From Luzula sylvatica (taxonomy: Eukaryota > Streptophyta > Magnoliopsida > Poales > Juncaceae), in NCBI GenBank assembly GCA_946800325.1, contig OX326958.1:32471314-32535313 (forward strand): a DNA stretch of 64,000 bases, read 5' to 3'. This document shows positions 26,501 to 36,965 of this stretch, in pieces (position 1 is the stretch's first letter; each line of letters opens with the position of its first letter). A program made the translations under genes and the position numbers. The notes beneath the pieces are model-generated. The model was not told the DNA's origin and made no database searches. It saw nothing but the letters and a program-made list of their open reading frames with translations.

Positions 26501-29500
26501 CAAAACAAGATATTAGCGCTTTGTGGAGTTCAAATAACGTGTTTTTAGATCATTTGTATCGTATCTTTTACTACATAAATTTTCACCAAATTTCACAAAC
26601 ACTAAGAAAGTTTGTTTTTCGATTCAAAACAAGATTTTAACGCTTTGTGGAGTTCAAATAACGTGTTTTTAGATCATTTGTATCGTATCTTTTACTACAT
26701 AACTTTTCACCAAATTTCACAAACACTAAGAAAATTTGTTTTTCGATACAAAACTAGATTTTAACGCTTTGTGGAGTTCAAATAACGTGTTTTGAGATCA
26801 TTTGTATCGTATCTTTTACTACATAAATTTTCACCAAATTTCACAAACACTAAGAAAGTTTGTTTTTCGATTCAAAACCAGATTTTAGCGCTTTGTGGAG
26901 TTCAAATAACGTGTTTTTAGATCATTTGTATCGTATCTTTTACTACATAACTTTTCACCAAATTTCACATACACTAAGAAAGTTTGTTTTTCGATTCAAA
27001 ACAAGATTTTAACGCTTTGTGGAGTTCAAATAACGTGTTTTGAGATCATTTGTATGGTATCTAATTTCACAAACACTAAGAAAGTTTGTTTTTCGATTCA
27101 AAACAAGATTTTAGCGCTTTGTGGAGTTCAAATAACGTGTTTTGAGATCATTTGTATCGTATCTTTTACTACACAAATTTTCACCAAATTTCACAAACAC
27201 TAAGAAACTTTGTTTTTCGATTCAAAACAAGATTTTAGCGCTTTGTGGAGTTCAAATAACGTGTTTTTAGATCATTTGTATCGTATCTTTTACTACATAA
27301 CTTTTCACCAAATTTCACAAACACTAAGAAAGTTTGTTTTTCGATTCAAAACAAGATTTTAACGCTTTGTGGAGTTCAAATAACGTGTTTTGAGATCATT
27401 TGTGTCGTATCTTTTACTACATAACTTTTCACCAAATTTCACAAACACTAAGAAAGTTTGTTTTTCGATTCAAAACAAGATTTTAACGCTTTGAGGAGTT
27501 CAAATAACGTGTTTTTAGATCATTTGTATCGTATCTTTTACAACATAACTTTTCACCGAATTTCACAAACACTAAGAAAGTTTGTTTTTCGATTAAAAAC
27601 AAGATTTTAACGTTTTGATGATTTCAATTAACGTGTTTTTAGATCATTTGTATCGTATCTTTTACTACATAACTTTTCACCAAATTTCACAAACACTAAG
27701 AAAGTTTGTTTTTCGATACAAAACAAGATTTTAACGCTTTGTGGAGTTCAAATAACGTGTTTTGAGATCATTTGTATCGTATCTTTTACTACATAAATTT
27801 TCACCAAATTTCACAAACACAAAGAAAGTTTGTTTTTCGATTCAAAACCAGATTTTAGCGCTTTGTGGAGTTCAAATAACGTGTTTTTAGATCATTTGTA
27901 TCGTATCTTTTACTACATAACTTTTCACCAAATTTCACATACACTAAGAAAGTTTGTTTTTCGATTCAAAACAAGATTTTAACGCTTTGTGGAGTTCAAA
28001 TAACGTGTTTTGAGATCATTTGTATGGTATCTAATTTCACAAACACTAAGAAAGTTTGTTTTTCGATTCAAAACAAGATTTTAGCGCTTTGTGGAGTTCA
28101 AATAACGTGTTTTGAGATCATTTGTATCGTATCTTTTACTACACAAATTTTCACCAAATTTCACAAACACTAAGAAACTTTGTTTTTCGATTCAAAACAA
28201 GATTTTAGCGCTTTGTGGAGTTCAAATAACGTGTTTTTAGATCATTTGTATCGTATCTTTTACTACATAACTTTTCACCAAATTTCACAAACACTAAGAA
28301 AGTTTGTTTTTCGATTCAAAACAAGATTTTAACGCTTTGTGGAGTTCAAATAACGTGTTTTGAGATCATTTGTGTCGTATCTTTTACTACATAACTTTTC
28401 ACCAAATTTCACAAACACTAAGAAAGTTTGTTTTTCGATTCAAAACAAGATTTTAACGCTTTGAGGAGTTCAAATAACGTGTTTTTAGATCATTTGTATC
28501 GTATCTTTTACAACATAACTTTTCACCGAATTTCACAAACACTAAGAAAGTTTGTTTTTCGATTAAAAACAAGATTTTAACGTTTTGATGATTTCAATTA
28601 ACGTGTTTTTAGATCATTTGTATCGTATCTTTTACTACATAACTTTTCACCAAATTTCACAAACACTAAGAAAGTTTGTTTTTCGATTCAAAACAAGATT
28701 TTTGCGCTTTGTGCAATTCAAATAACGTGTTTTGAGATCATTTGTATCGTATCTTTTACTACATAACTTTTCACCAAATTTCACAAACACTAAGAAAGTT
28801 TGTTTTTCGATTCAAAACAAGATTTTAACGCTTTGTGGAGTTCAAATAACGTGTTCTGAGATCAATTGTATCGTATCTTTTACTTCATAACTTTTCACCA
28901 AATTTCACAAACACTAAGAAAGTTTGTTTTTCGATTCAAAACAAGATTTTAACGCTTTGAGGAGTTCAAATAACGTGTTATTAGATCATTTGTATCGTAT
29001 CTTTTGAGTACATAACTTTTCACCAAATTTCACACACACTAAGAAAGTCTGTTTGTCGATTCAAAACATGATTTTAACGCTTTTGAGGAGTTCAAATAAC
29101 GTGTTTTGAGATCATTTGTATCGTATCTTTTACTACATAACTTTTCACCACATTTCACAAACACTAAGAAAGTATGTTTTTCGATTGAAAACAAGATTTT
29201 AACGCTTTGAGGAGTTCAAATAACGTGTTTTTTGATTATTTGTATCGTAACTTTTAACTACATAACTTTTCACCAAATTTCACAAACACTAAGAAAGTTT
29301 GTGTTTCGATTCAAAACAAGATTTTAACGCTTTGAGGAGGTCAAATAACATGTTTTTTGATTATTTGTATCGTATCTTTTACTACATAACTTTTCACCAA
29401 ATTTCACAAACACTAAGAAAGTTTGTTTTTCGATTCAAAACAAGATTTTTGCGCTTTGTGCAGTTCAAATAACGTGTTTTGAGATCATTTGTATCGTATC

Positions 29501-30775
29501 TTTTACTACATAACTTTTCACCAAATTTCACAAACACTAAGAAAGTTTGTTTTTCGATTCAAAACAAGATATTAGCGCTTTGTGGAGTTCAAATAACGTG
29601 TTTTTAGATCATTTGTATCGTATCTTTTACTACATAAATTTTCACCAAATTTCACAAACACTAAGAAAGTTTGTTTTTCGATTCAAAACAAGATTTTAAC
29701 GCTTTGTGGAGTTCAAATAACGTGTTTTTAGATCATTTGTATCGTATCTTTTACTACATAACTTTTCACCAAATTTCACAAACACTAAGAAAATTTGTTT
29801 TTCGATACAAAACTAGATTTTAACGCTTTGTGGAGTTCAAATAACGTGTTTTGAGATCATTTGTATCGTATCTTTTACTACATAAATTTTCACCAAATTT
29901 CACAAACACTAAGAAAGTTTGTTTTTCGATTCAAAACCAGATTTTAGCGCTTTGTGGAGTTCAAATAACGTGTTTTTAGATCATTTGTATCGTATCTTTT
30001 ACTACATAACTTTTCACCAAATTTCACATACACTAAGAAAGTTTGTTTTTCGATTCAAAACAAGATTTTAACGCTTTGTGGAGTTCAAATAACGTGTTTT
30101 GAGATCATTTGTATGGTATCTAATTTCACAAACACTAAGAAAGTTTGTTTTTCGATTCAAAACAAGATTTTAGCGCTTTGTGGAGTTCAAATAACGTGTT
30201 TTGAGATCATTTGTATCGTATCTTTTACTACACAAATTTTCACCAAATTTCACAAACACTAAGAAACTTTGTTTTTCGATTCAAAACAAGATTTTAGCGC
30301 TTTGTGGAGTTCAAATAACGTGTTTTTAGATCATTTGTATCGTATCTTTTACTACATAACTTTTCACCAAATTTCACAAACACTAAGAAAGTTTGTTTTT
30401 CGATTCAAAACAAGATTTTAACGCTTTGTGGAGTTCAAATAACGTGTTTTGAGATCATTTGTGTCGTATCTTTTACTACATAACTTTTCACCAAATTTCA
30501 CAAACACTAAGAAAGTTTGTTTTTCGATTCAAAACAAGATTTTAACGCTTTGAGGAGTTCAAATAACGTGTTTTTAGATCATTTGTATCGTATCTTTTAC
30601 AACATAACTTTTCACCGAATTTCACAAACACTAAGAAAGTTTGTTTTTCGATTAAAAACAAGATTTTAACGTTTTGATGATTTCAATTAACGTGTTTTTA
30701 GATCATTTGTATCGTATCTTTTACTACATAACTTTTCACCAAATTTCACAAACACTAAGAAAGTTTGTTTTTCGA
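21535..30775 (+). repeat. 3059-bp higher-order repeat, three tandem copies
   Basis: TTTGTGTCG markers fall at 22254, 24343, 25313, 27402, 28372 and 30461, with spacings alternating 2089 and 970 bp. Short-monomer junctions at 21914, 24003, 24973, 27062, 28032 and 30121 repeat the same alternation. The repeat unit is therefore 3059 bp: a 17-monomer sub-unit plus an 8-monomer sub-unit, each with one short monomer. Copies start near 21535, 24594 and 27653. The period fails near 30777, where GATTCAAAAC replaces the expected GATACAAAAC. Copies look almost identical, which implies recent amplification. Confidence 0.9.
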
Positions 30776-33700
30776 TTCAAAACAAGATTTTTGCGCTTTG
30801 TGCAGTTCAAATAACGTGTTTTGAGATCATTTGTATCGTATCTTTTACTACATAACTTTTCACCAAATTTCACAAACACTAAGAAAGTTTGTTTTTCGAT
30901 TCAAAACAAGATTTTAACGCTTTGTGGAGTTCAAATAACGTGTTCTGAGATCAATTGTATCGTATCTTTTACTTCATAACTTTTCACCAAATTTCACAAA
31001 CACTAAGAAAGTTTGTTTTTCGATTCAAAACAAGATTTTAACGCTTTGAGGAGTTCAAATAACGTGTTATTAGATCATTTGTATCGTATCTTTTGAGTAC
31101 ATAACTTTTCACCAAATTTCACAAACACTAAGAAAGTCTGTTTGTCGATTCAAAACATGATTTTAACGCTTTTGAGGAGTTCAAATAACGTGTTTTGAGA
31201 TCATTTGTATCGTATCTTTTACTACATAACTTTTCACCACATTTCACAAACACTAAGAAAGTATGTTTTTCGATTCAAAACAAGATTTTAACGCTTTGAG
31301 GAGTTCAAATAACGTGTTTTTTGATTATTTGTATCGTAACTTTTAACTACATAACTTTTCACCAAATTTCACAAACACTAAGAAAGTTTGTGTTTCGATT
31401 CAAAACAAGATTTTAACGCTTTGTGGAGTTCAAATAACGTGTTTTGAGATCATTTGTATCGTATCTTTTACTACATAAATTTTCACCAAATTTCACAAAC
31501 ACAAAGAAAGTTTGTTTTTCGATTCAAAACCAGATTTTAGCGCTTTGTGGAGTTCAAATAACGTGTTTTTAGATCATTTGTATCGTATCTTTTACTACAT
31601 AACTTTTCACCAAATTTCACATACACTAAGAATGTTTGTTTTTCGATTCAAAACAAGATTTTAACGCTTTGTGGAGTTCAAATAACGTGTTTTGAGATCA
31701 TTTCTATCGTATCTAATTTCACAAACACTAAGAAAGTTTGTTTTTCGATTCAAAACAAGATTTTAGCGCTTTGTGGAGTTCAAATAACGTGTTTTGAGAT
31801 CATTTGTATCGTATCTTTTACTACACAAATTTTCACCAAATTTCACAAACACTAAGAAACTTTGTTTTTCGATTCAAAACAAGATTTTAGCGCGTTGTGG
31901 AGTTCAAATAACGTGTTTTTAGATCATTTGTATCGTATCTTTTACTACATAACTTTTCACCAAATTTCACAAACACTAAGAAAGTTTGTTTTTCGATTCA
32001 AAACAAGATTTTAACGCTTTGTGGAGTTCAAATAACGTGTTTTGAGATCATTTGTGTCGTATCTTTTACTACATAACTTTTCACCAAATTTCACAAACAC
32101 TAAGAAAGTTTGTTTTTCGATTCAAAACAAGATTTTAACGCTTTGAGGAGTTCAAATAACGTGTTTTTAGATCATTTGTATCGTATCTTTTACAACATAA
32201 CTTTTCACCGAATTTCACAAACACTAAGAAAGTTTGTTTTTCGATTAAAAACAAGATTTTAACGTTTTGATGATTTCAATTAACGTGTTTTTAGATCATT
32301 TGTATCGTATCTTTTACTACATAACTTTTCACCAAATTTCACAAACACTAAGAAAGTTTGTTTTTCGATTCAAAACAAGATTTTTGCGCTTTGTGCAGTT
32401 CAAATAACGTGTTTTGAGATCATTTGTATCGTATCTTTTACTACATAACTTTTCACCAAATTTCACAAACACTAAGAAAGTTTGTTTTTCGATTCAAAAC
32501 AAGATTTTAACGCTTTGTGGGGTTCAAATAACGTGTTCTGAGATCAATTGTATCGTATCTTTTACTTCATAACTTTTCACCAAATTTCACAAACACTAAG
32601 AAAGTTTGTTTTTCGATTCAAAACAAGATTTTAACGCTTTGAGGAGTTCAAATAACGTGTTATTAGATCATTTGTATCGTATCTTTTGAGTACATAACTT
32701 TTCACCAAATTTCACAAACACTAAGAAAGTCTGTTTTTCGATTCAAAACATGATTTTAACGCTTTTGAGGAGTTCAAATAACGTGTTTTGAGATCATTTG
32801 TATCGTATCTTTTACTACATAACTTTTCACCACATTTCACAAACGCTAAGAAAGTATGTTTTTCGATTCAAAACAAGATTTTAACGCTTTGAGGAGTTCA
32901 AATAACGTGTTTTTTGATTATTTGTATCGTAACTTTTGACTACATAACTTTTCACCAAATTTCACAAACACTAAGAAAGTTTGTGTTTCGATTCAAAACA
33001 AGATTTTAACGCTTTGAGGAGTTCAAATAACGTGTTTTTTGATTATTTGTATCGTATCTTTTACTACATAACTTTTCACCAAATTTCACAAACTCTAAGA
33101 AAGTTTGTTTTTCGATTCAAAACAAGATTTTTGCGCTTTGTGCAGTTCAAATAACGTGTTTTGAGATCATTTGTATCGTATCTTTTACTACATAACTTTT
33201 CACCAAATTTCACAAACACTAAGAAAGTTTGTTTTTCGATTCAAAACAAGATATTAGCGCTTTGTGGAGTTCAAATAACGTGTTTTTAGATCATTTGTAT
33301 CATATTTTTTACTACATAACTTTTCACCAAATTTCACAAACACTATGAAAGTTTGTTTTTCGATTCAAAACAAGATTTTAACGCTTTGTGGGGTTCAAAT
33401 AACGTGTTTTGAGATCATTTGTATCGTATCTTTTACTACATAACTTTTCACCAAATTTCACAAACACTAAGAAAGTTTGTTTTTCGATTCAAAACAAGAT
33501 TTTAACGCTTTGAGGAGTTCAAATAACGTGTTTTTAGATCATTTGTATCGTATCTTTTACTACATTACTTTTCACCAAATTTCACAATCACTAAGAAAGT
33601 TTGTTTTTCGATTCAAAACAAGATTTTAGCACTTTGTGGACTTCAAATAACGTGTTTTGAGATCAGTTGTATCGTATCTTTTACTACATAACTTTTCACC

Positions 33701-35303
33701 AAATTTCACAAACACTAAGAAAGTTTGTTTTTCGATTCAAAACAAGATTTTAACGCTTTGTGGAGTTCAAAAAACGTGTTTTGAGATCATTTGTATCGTA
33801 TCTTTTACTACATAACTTTTCGCCGAATTTCACAAACACTAACAAAGTTTGTTTTTCGATTCAAAACAAGATTTTAGCGCTTTGTGGAGTTCAAATAACG
33901 TGTTTTGAGATCATTTGTATCGTATCTTTTACTACATAACTTTTGCCCAAATTTCACATACACTAAGAAAGTTTGTTTTTCGATTCAAAACAAGATTTTA
34001 ACGCTTTGTGGAGTTCAAATAACGTGTTTTGAGATCATTTGTATCGTATCTTTTACTACATAACTTTTAACCAAATTTCACAAACACTAAGAAAGTTTGT
34101 TTTTCGATTCAAAACAAGATTTTAGCGCTTTGTGGAGTTCAAATAACGTGTTTTTAGATCATTTGTATCGTATCTTTTGCTACATAACTTTTCACCAAAT
34201 TTCTCAAACACTAAGAAATTTTGTTTTTCGATTCAAAACAAGATTTTAGCGCTTTGAGGAGTTCAAATAACGTGTTTTTAGATCTTTTGTATCGTATCTT
34301 TTACTACATTACTTTTCACCAAATTTCACAATCACTAAGAAAGTTTGTTTTTCGATTCAAAACAAGATTTTAACGCTTTGTGGAGTTCAAAAAACGTGTT
34401 TTGAGATCATTTGTATCGTATCTTTTACTACATAACTTTTCGCCGAATTTCACAAACACTAACAAAGTTTGTTTTTCGATTCAAAACAAGATTTTAGCGC
34501 TTTGTGGAGTTCAAATAACGTGTTTTGAGATCATTTGTATCGTTTCTTTTACTACATAACTTTTGCCCAAATTTCACATACACTAAGAAAGTTTGTTTTT
34601 CGATTCAAAACAAGATTTCAACGCTTTGTGGAGTTCAAATAACGTGTTTTGAGATCATTTGTATCGTATCTTTTACTACATAACTTTTAACCAAATTTCA
34701 CAAACACTAAGAAAGTTTGTTTTTCGATTCAAAACAAGATTTTAGCGCTTTGTGGAGTTCAAATAACGTGTTTTTAGATCATTTGTATCGTATCTTTTGC
34801 TACATAACTTTTCACCAAATTTCTCAAACACTAAGAAATTTTGTTTTTCGATTCAAAACAAGATTTTAGCGCTTTGAGGAGTTCAAATAACGTGTTTTTA
34901 GATCTTTTTTATCGTATCTTCTGACTACATAACTTTTCACCAAATTTCACAAACACTAAGAAAGTCTGTTTTTCGATTCAAAACAAGATTTTAACGCTTT
35001 GAGGAGTTCAAATAACGTGTTTTGAGATCATTTGTATCGTATCTTTTACTACATAACTTTTCACCACATTTCACAAACACTAAGAAAGTTTGTTTTTCGA
35101 TTGAAAACAAGATTTTAACGCTTTGAGGAGTTCAAATAACGTGTTTTAGATCATTTGTATCGTATCTTTTACTACATAACTTTTCACCAAATTTCACAAA
35201 CACTAAGAAAGTTTGTTTTTCGATTCAAAACAAGATTTTAACGCTTTGTGGAGTTCAAATAACGTGTTTTGAGATCATTTGTGTCGTATCTTTTACTACA
35301 TAA
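30776..35303 (+). repeat. Mixed higher-order satellite up to the LTR insertion
   Basis: Markers at 30461 and 32054 are 1593 bp apart (13 monomers). The next two, 32054 and 35281, are 3227 bp apart, which is 26 full monomers plus 3 bp, with no short monomer between them. A local duplication with a 620-bp offset (33771 and 34391 both carry AAAAAACGTG) follows a chimeric join at about 34300, where TCTTTTGTATCGTATC runs into ACTACATTAC instead of the usual TCTGACTACATAAC. The last five bases, CATAA (35299-35303), are one copy of the target-site duplication. Confidence 0.8.
35299..35303 (+). other. Target-site duplication, left copy
   Basis: CATAA directly before the TGATGTG end of the insert. 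The identical CATAA follows the insert at 36961-36965. Removing the insert and one CATAA restores an intact satellite segment, ACTACATAACTTTTCACC. A 5-bp duplication is the usual product of LTR-retrotransposon integrase. Confidence 0.93.
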
Positions 35304-35482
35304 TGATGTGCGGGTTTTTGGCGTGTAAAATATCGTTGTGGTAAAAACCCCGAACAATCAACAAAATTTGTAATCTAAGTTTGTACAGTGGCAAATGTAT
35401 AGATTCGTTCCACGGGGAGCAATTGCGTCAAAATTTGGATCAAAATGGATGAGAAATAACGAAGAAAATTCACAGAAGATAG

Positions 35483-35821
35483 TCCGTTACAACGGAAGTA
35501 AGTTCCGTTACAACGGACTTGAGTGAAAATTCTGGAGCTAAGTGTGAGATGAACGTCCGTTACAACGGATGAAACTCCGTTATAACGCACTAAACTGGTC
35601 CGTTATAACGAACAGGGGTTGCGTTGCAACGGATTGGTTAATACGTTACAACGGACCACGATGTCCGTTACAACGCACTAGTATGAGTGATATTGAATAT
35701 TTTTCCTTGCTGGTCCGTTACAACGGAAGTAAATTGCGTTACAACGGAGTACCAACAGACTGAAAGTCAGGTACAAACCGAATGGTCCGTTATAACGCAA
35801 GTTAGGTTCCGTTACAACGGA
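35483..35821. repeat. Twelve-copy 14-bp near-palindrome cluster in the LTR
   Basis: Twelve copies of TCCGTTACAACGGA or close variants start at 35483, 35504, 35556, 35576, 35599, 35620, 35642, 35664, 35714, 35735, 35786 and 35808. The core CGTT-N2-AACG is kept in all; the two central bases are AC, AT or GC, and the outer base pairs vary (for example AACGCA or AACGAA ends). Spacing is irregular but often close to 20-22 bp or 50 bp. The arms TCCGTT/AACGGA are self-complementary, so each site is a potential binding site for a dimeric protein or a small hairpin. The cluster lies near the left end of the LTR, the U5 side on the minus-strand model. Confidence 0.93.
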
Positions 35822-36087
35822 GTTTGTTCTGGATTTCGAATTTGTAATTTGAATTGAGGTTTGAATTGAAGGTTTGTTTTGGGATTGATTTAATGGAAAT
35901 TTGAACTAAGTTTAAGGCAGTAATTGAGAGCAAAAGATCAAGTTAAAAGACAAAGTTTAGAACAAAGATTCGATTCAAGTAAACAAGAAACTAAAGATTC
36001 ATTAAACCGAGAATTCTTTACACAAACCCAATTTCGAATTTTAAACTACAAGAATTACAAGAAAGGAAAGAAAACACCTAGAGAGAT

Positions 36088-36382
36088 GAAGAAAGCTTCG
36101 AGTCTCGTCTTGGATGCCTTCTCCGTTGCTTGAGATGCTAGAAAGCTAGTCGCCTCACGCACGTTTCCTTTCGTACCGATCCACTCGCCAATCGAAGAAA
36201 GCTCCGTACCGGTTGAGTGAACTCGAGATTGCAAGAAGTCCAATTGGAAGAAAGCTTCCGAGTGGAATAGCGTATACTTGACTCCTTGCTTGCGTGGATT
36301 CGGATGAAGAAAGCTCCACCTCAATCCTCGCAACTCGATCTTCGTCGAAGTGTAGACCGATTCACCGAATGAAGTAAGCTTC
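36088..36382. repeat. Degenerate GAAGAAAGCT repeat series in the LTR
   Basis: A GAAGAAAGCTYC motif recurs at 36088, about 36138 (GCTAGAAAGCTA variant), 36194, 36247, 36306 and 36371 (GAAGTAAGCTTC). Spacing is 50, 56, 53, 59 and 65 bp. Sequence between copies is only loosely similar (several contain CTCG or TTCG blocks), consistent with an old tandem array. On the minus strand the motif reads GRAGCTTTCTTC. Confidence 0.65.
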
Positions 36383-36392
36383 TATTCGGTGA
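36362..36392. other. Inverted repeat (hairpin) inside the LTR
   Basis: TCACCGAAT (36362-36370) plus GAAG (36371-36374) is complementary to CTTC (36379-36382) plus ATTCGGTGA (36384-36392). The loop is TAAG (36375-36378), with one unpaired T at 36383. The 13-bp stem would form in either strand's RNA. It lies in the transcribed part of the LTR on the minus-strand model. Confidence 0.75.
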
Positions 36393-36464
36393 TCGATCTT
36401 AGAAAATTATCGTTCGTAGTTGCAATCCTTGCGAGTTCTTGAAAGTTCTTGGACTTGCTTAAGA

Positions 36465-36466
<2 letters not shown>

Positions 36467-36498
<32 letters not shown>
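36467..36498. repeat. (GA)16 microsatellite, CT-rich leader on the minus strand
   Basis: Perfect 32-bp GA dinucleotide tract. On the minus strand it is (CT)16 and would lie just downstream of the predicted transcription start. CT-rich tracts in this position are common in plant promoters and leaders. Length is likely to vary between copies. Confidence 0.95.
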
Positions 36499-36501
<3 letters not shown>

Positions 36502-36540
36502 GGCGTAAAAGAGCGTACCAAACTCGTGGCCCTTGTGGTC

Positions 36541-36550
36541 CTATTTATAG
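36541..36550 (-). promoter_or_regulatory. TATA box of the LTR promoter
   Basis: Plus strand CTATTTATAG, which reads CTATAAATAG on the minus strand, a close match to the plant TATA consensus. A start site would be expected about 25-35 bp downstream, near 36505-36520 on the minus strand, just before the CT tract. I see no comparably good TATA box on the plus strand of the insert. Confidence 0.65.
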
Positions 36551-36960
36551 CACTCACGGAGTCTTCTTATTGGCCACGAGTTGGTGAAGAGGATTGAGGG
36601 TAATGAGGTAATTTCCATCAAAGGTAGGTGGGCTGGATAAGGGCTAAGGATTGAGTGGTTTTCGTATAAACTTGTGTGTAAGTTTTCATCATGATGATTG
36701 TTTGCCTCCCGTCTCATTCAAGTACCGAATATATAGGTGTAATATATCGTTTTCACTCCTCTTGACGTGTTGGAGACAACTACACTCTCCAAATTCCCAG
36801 AAATCCCTTCTAATTCCTGTGTTTAAGCAGTAAAACACACTTAGTGAAAAAATATTCATGTTATCTCAAATATGATTAATAAAGTATATAGAATTGTTCT
36901 TCACAAGGGCTAAAATCCCAAATTTACGCATTAAATTTGTGCCTTATTTGCCTCACATCA
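36551..36960 (-). promoter_or_regulatory. Putative LTR U3 region
   Basis: The segment between the right end of the LTR and the TATA box, read on the minus strand. It starts TGATGTGAGGC and is AT-rich in its outer 150 bp. About 410 bp is a reasonable U3 length. AATAAA occurs on the plus strand at 36878-36883; if the element were actually plus-oriented this could be a polyadenylation signal near its 3' end, so orientation is likely rather than certain. Confidence 0.5.
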
Positions 36961-36965
36961 CATAA
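36961..36965 (+). other. Target-site duplication, right copy
   Basis: CATAA immediately after CACATCA of the insert, identical to 35299-35303. Satellite sequence resumes at CTTTTCACCAAATTTC with no loss. Confidence 0.93.

Larger units (their letters stand above)
1..35303 (+). repeat. 124-bp satellite array, left arm
   Basis: Uninterrupted head-to-tail tandem array of a 124-bp AT-rich monomer, phased here to begin at CAAAAC(A/C)AGATTTT and end at TTTTTCGATT. About 285 copies fit. Copies differ from each other mostly by single substitutions at recurring sites (for example GATTTTAGCG or GATTTTAACG, TTTGTGGAG or TTTGAGGAG, GTTTTGAGATC or GTTTTTAGATC), plus rare 1-bp indels and a recurrent 22-bp deletion. 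The variants recur in fixed order, giving higher-order repeats listed separately. The arm continues past the LTR insert at 35304 without loss of register. I see no gene, RNA gene or telomere-type repeat anywhere in it. Function is not shown by sequence; a centromeric or pericentromeric role is inference from size, homogeneity and the embedded LTR. The array runs off the left edge of the window. Confidence 0.97.
35304..36960 (-). mobile_element. Solo LTR of an LTR retrotransposon (1657 bp)
   Basis: The only non-satellite DNA in the window. It begins TGATGTG and ends CACATCA, a perfect 7-bp terminal inverted repeat with the TG...CA ends typical of LTRs, and is flanked by 5-bp CATAA duplications. 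There is no gag-pol coding region, primer-binding site, polypurine tract or second LTR, so it is best read as a solo LTR left by recombination between the two LTRs of a full element. The minus strand carries a TATA box at 36541-36550, about 410 bp inside the right end, followed by a CT tract, so I place U3 on the right and transcription leftward. Such long LTRs occur in Ty3/gypsy lineages that target plant centromeres, but I cannot assign a lineage without a database. The short open frames inside it show no recognisable domain. A non-autonomous element with short inverted ends is the less likely alternative. Confidence 0.88.

Noticed and set aside
1..35303. CRISPR-like repeat-spacer arrangement
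   Set aside because: There are no unique spacers: the whole 124-bp unit is repeated, and variable positions are scattered substitutions. No cas genes are present.
35375..35763. Overlapping short open frames on both strands in the LTR (35375-35590 minus, 35569-35763 plus)
   Set aside because: They run through the 14-bp near-palindrome cluster, and the peptides are made of its repeated translation (RYNG-like and RCNG-like phrases). No domain is seen.
35924..36833. Other short open frames in the LTR (35924-36133 plus, 36055-36333 minus, 36651-36833 plus)
   Set aside because: Sixty to ninety codons, mutually overlapping on opposite strands, with no recognisable gag, protease, reverse transcriptase or integrase motif. 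They are expected by chance in a 1.6-kb LTR.
35304..36960. DNA transposon or MITE with terminal inverted repeats
   Set aside because: The inverted ends are only 7 bp and start TG/end CA. The target duplication is 5 bp, and the body has a TATA box at a U3-like position. These fit an LTR better than a cut-and-paste element, although no internal element region is present to prove it.
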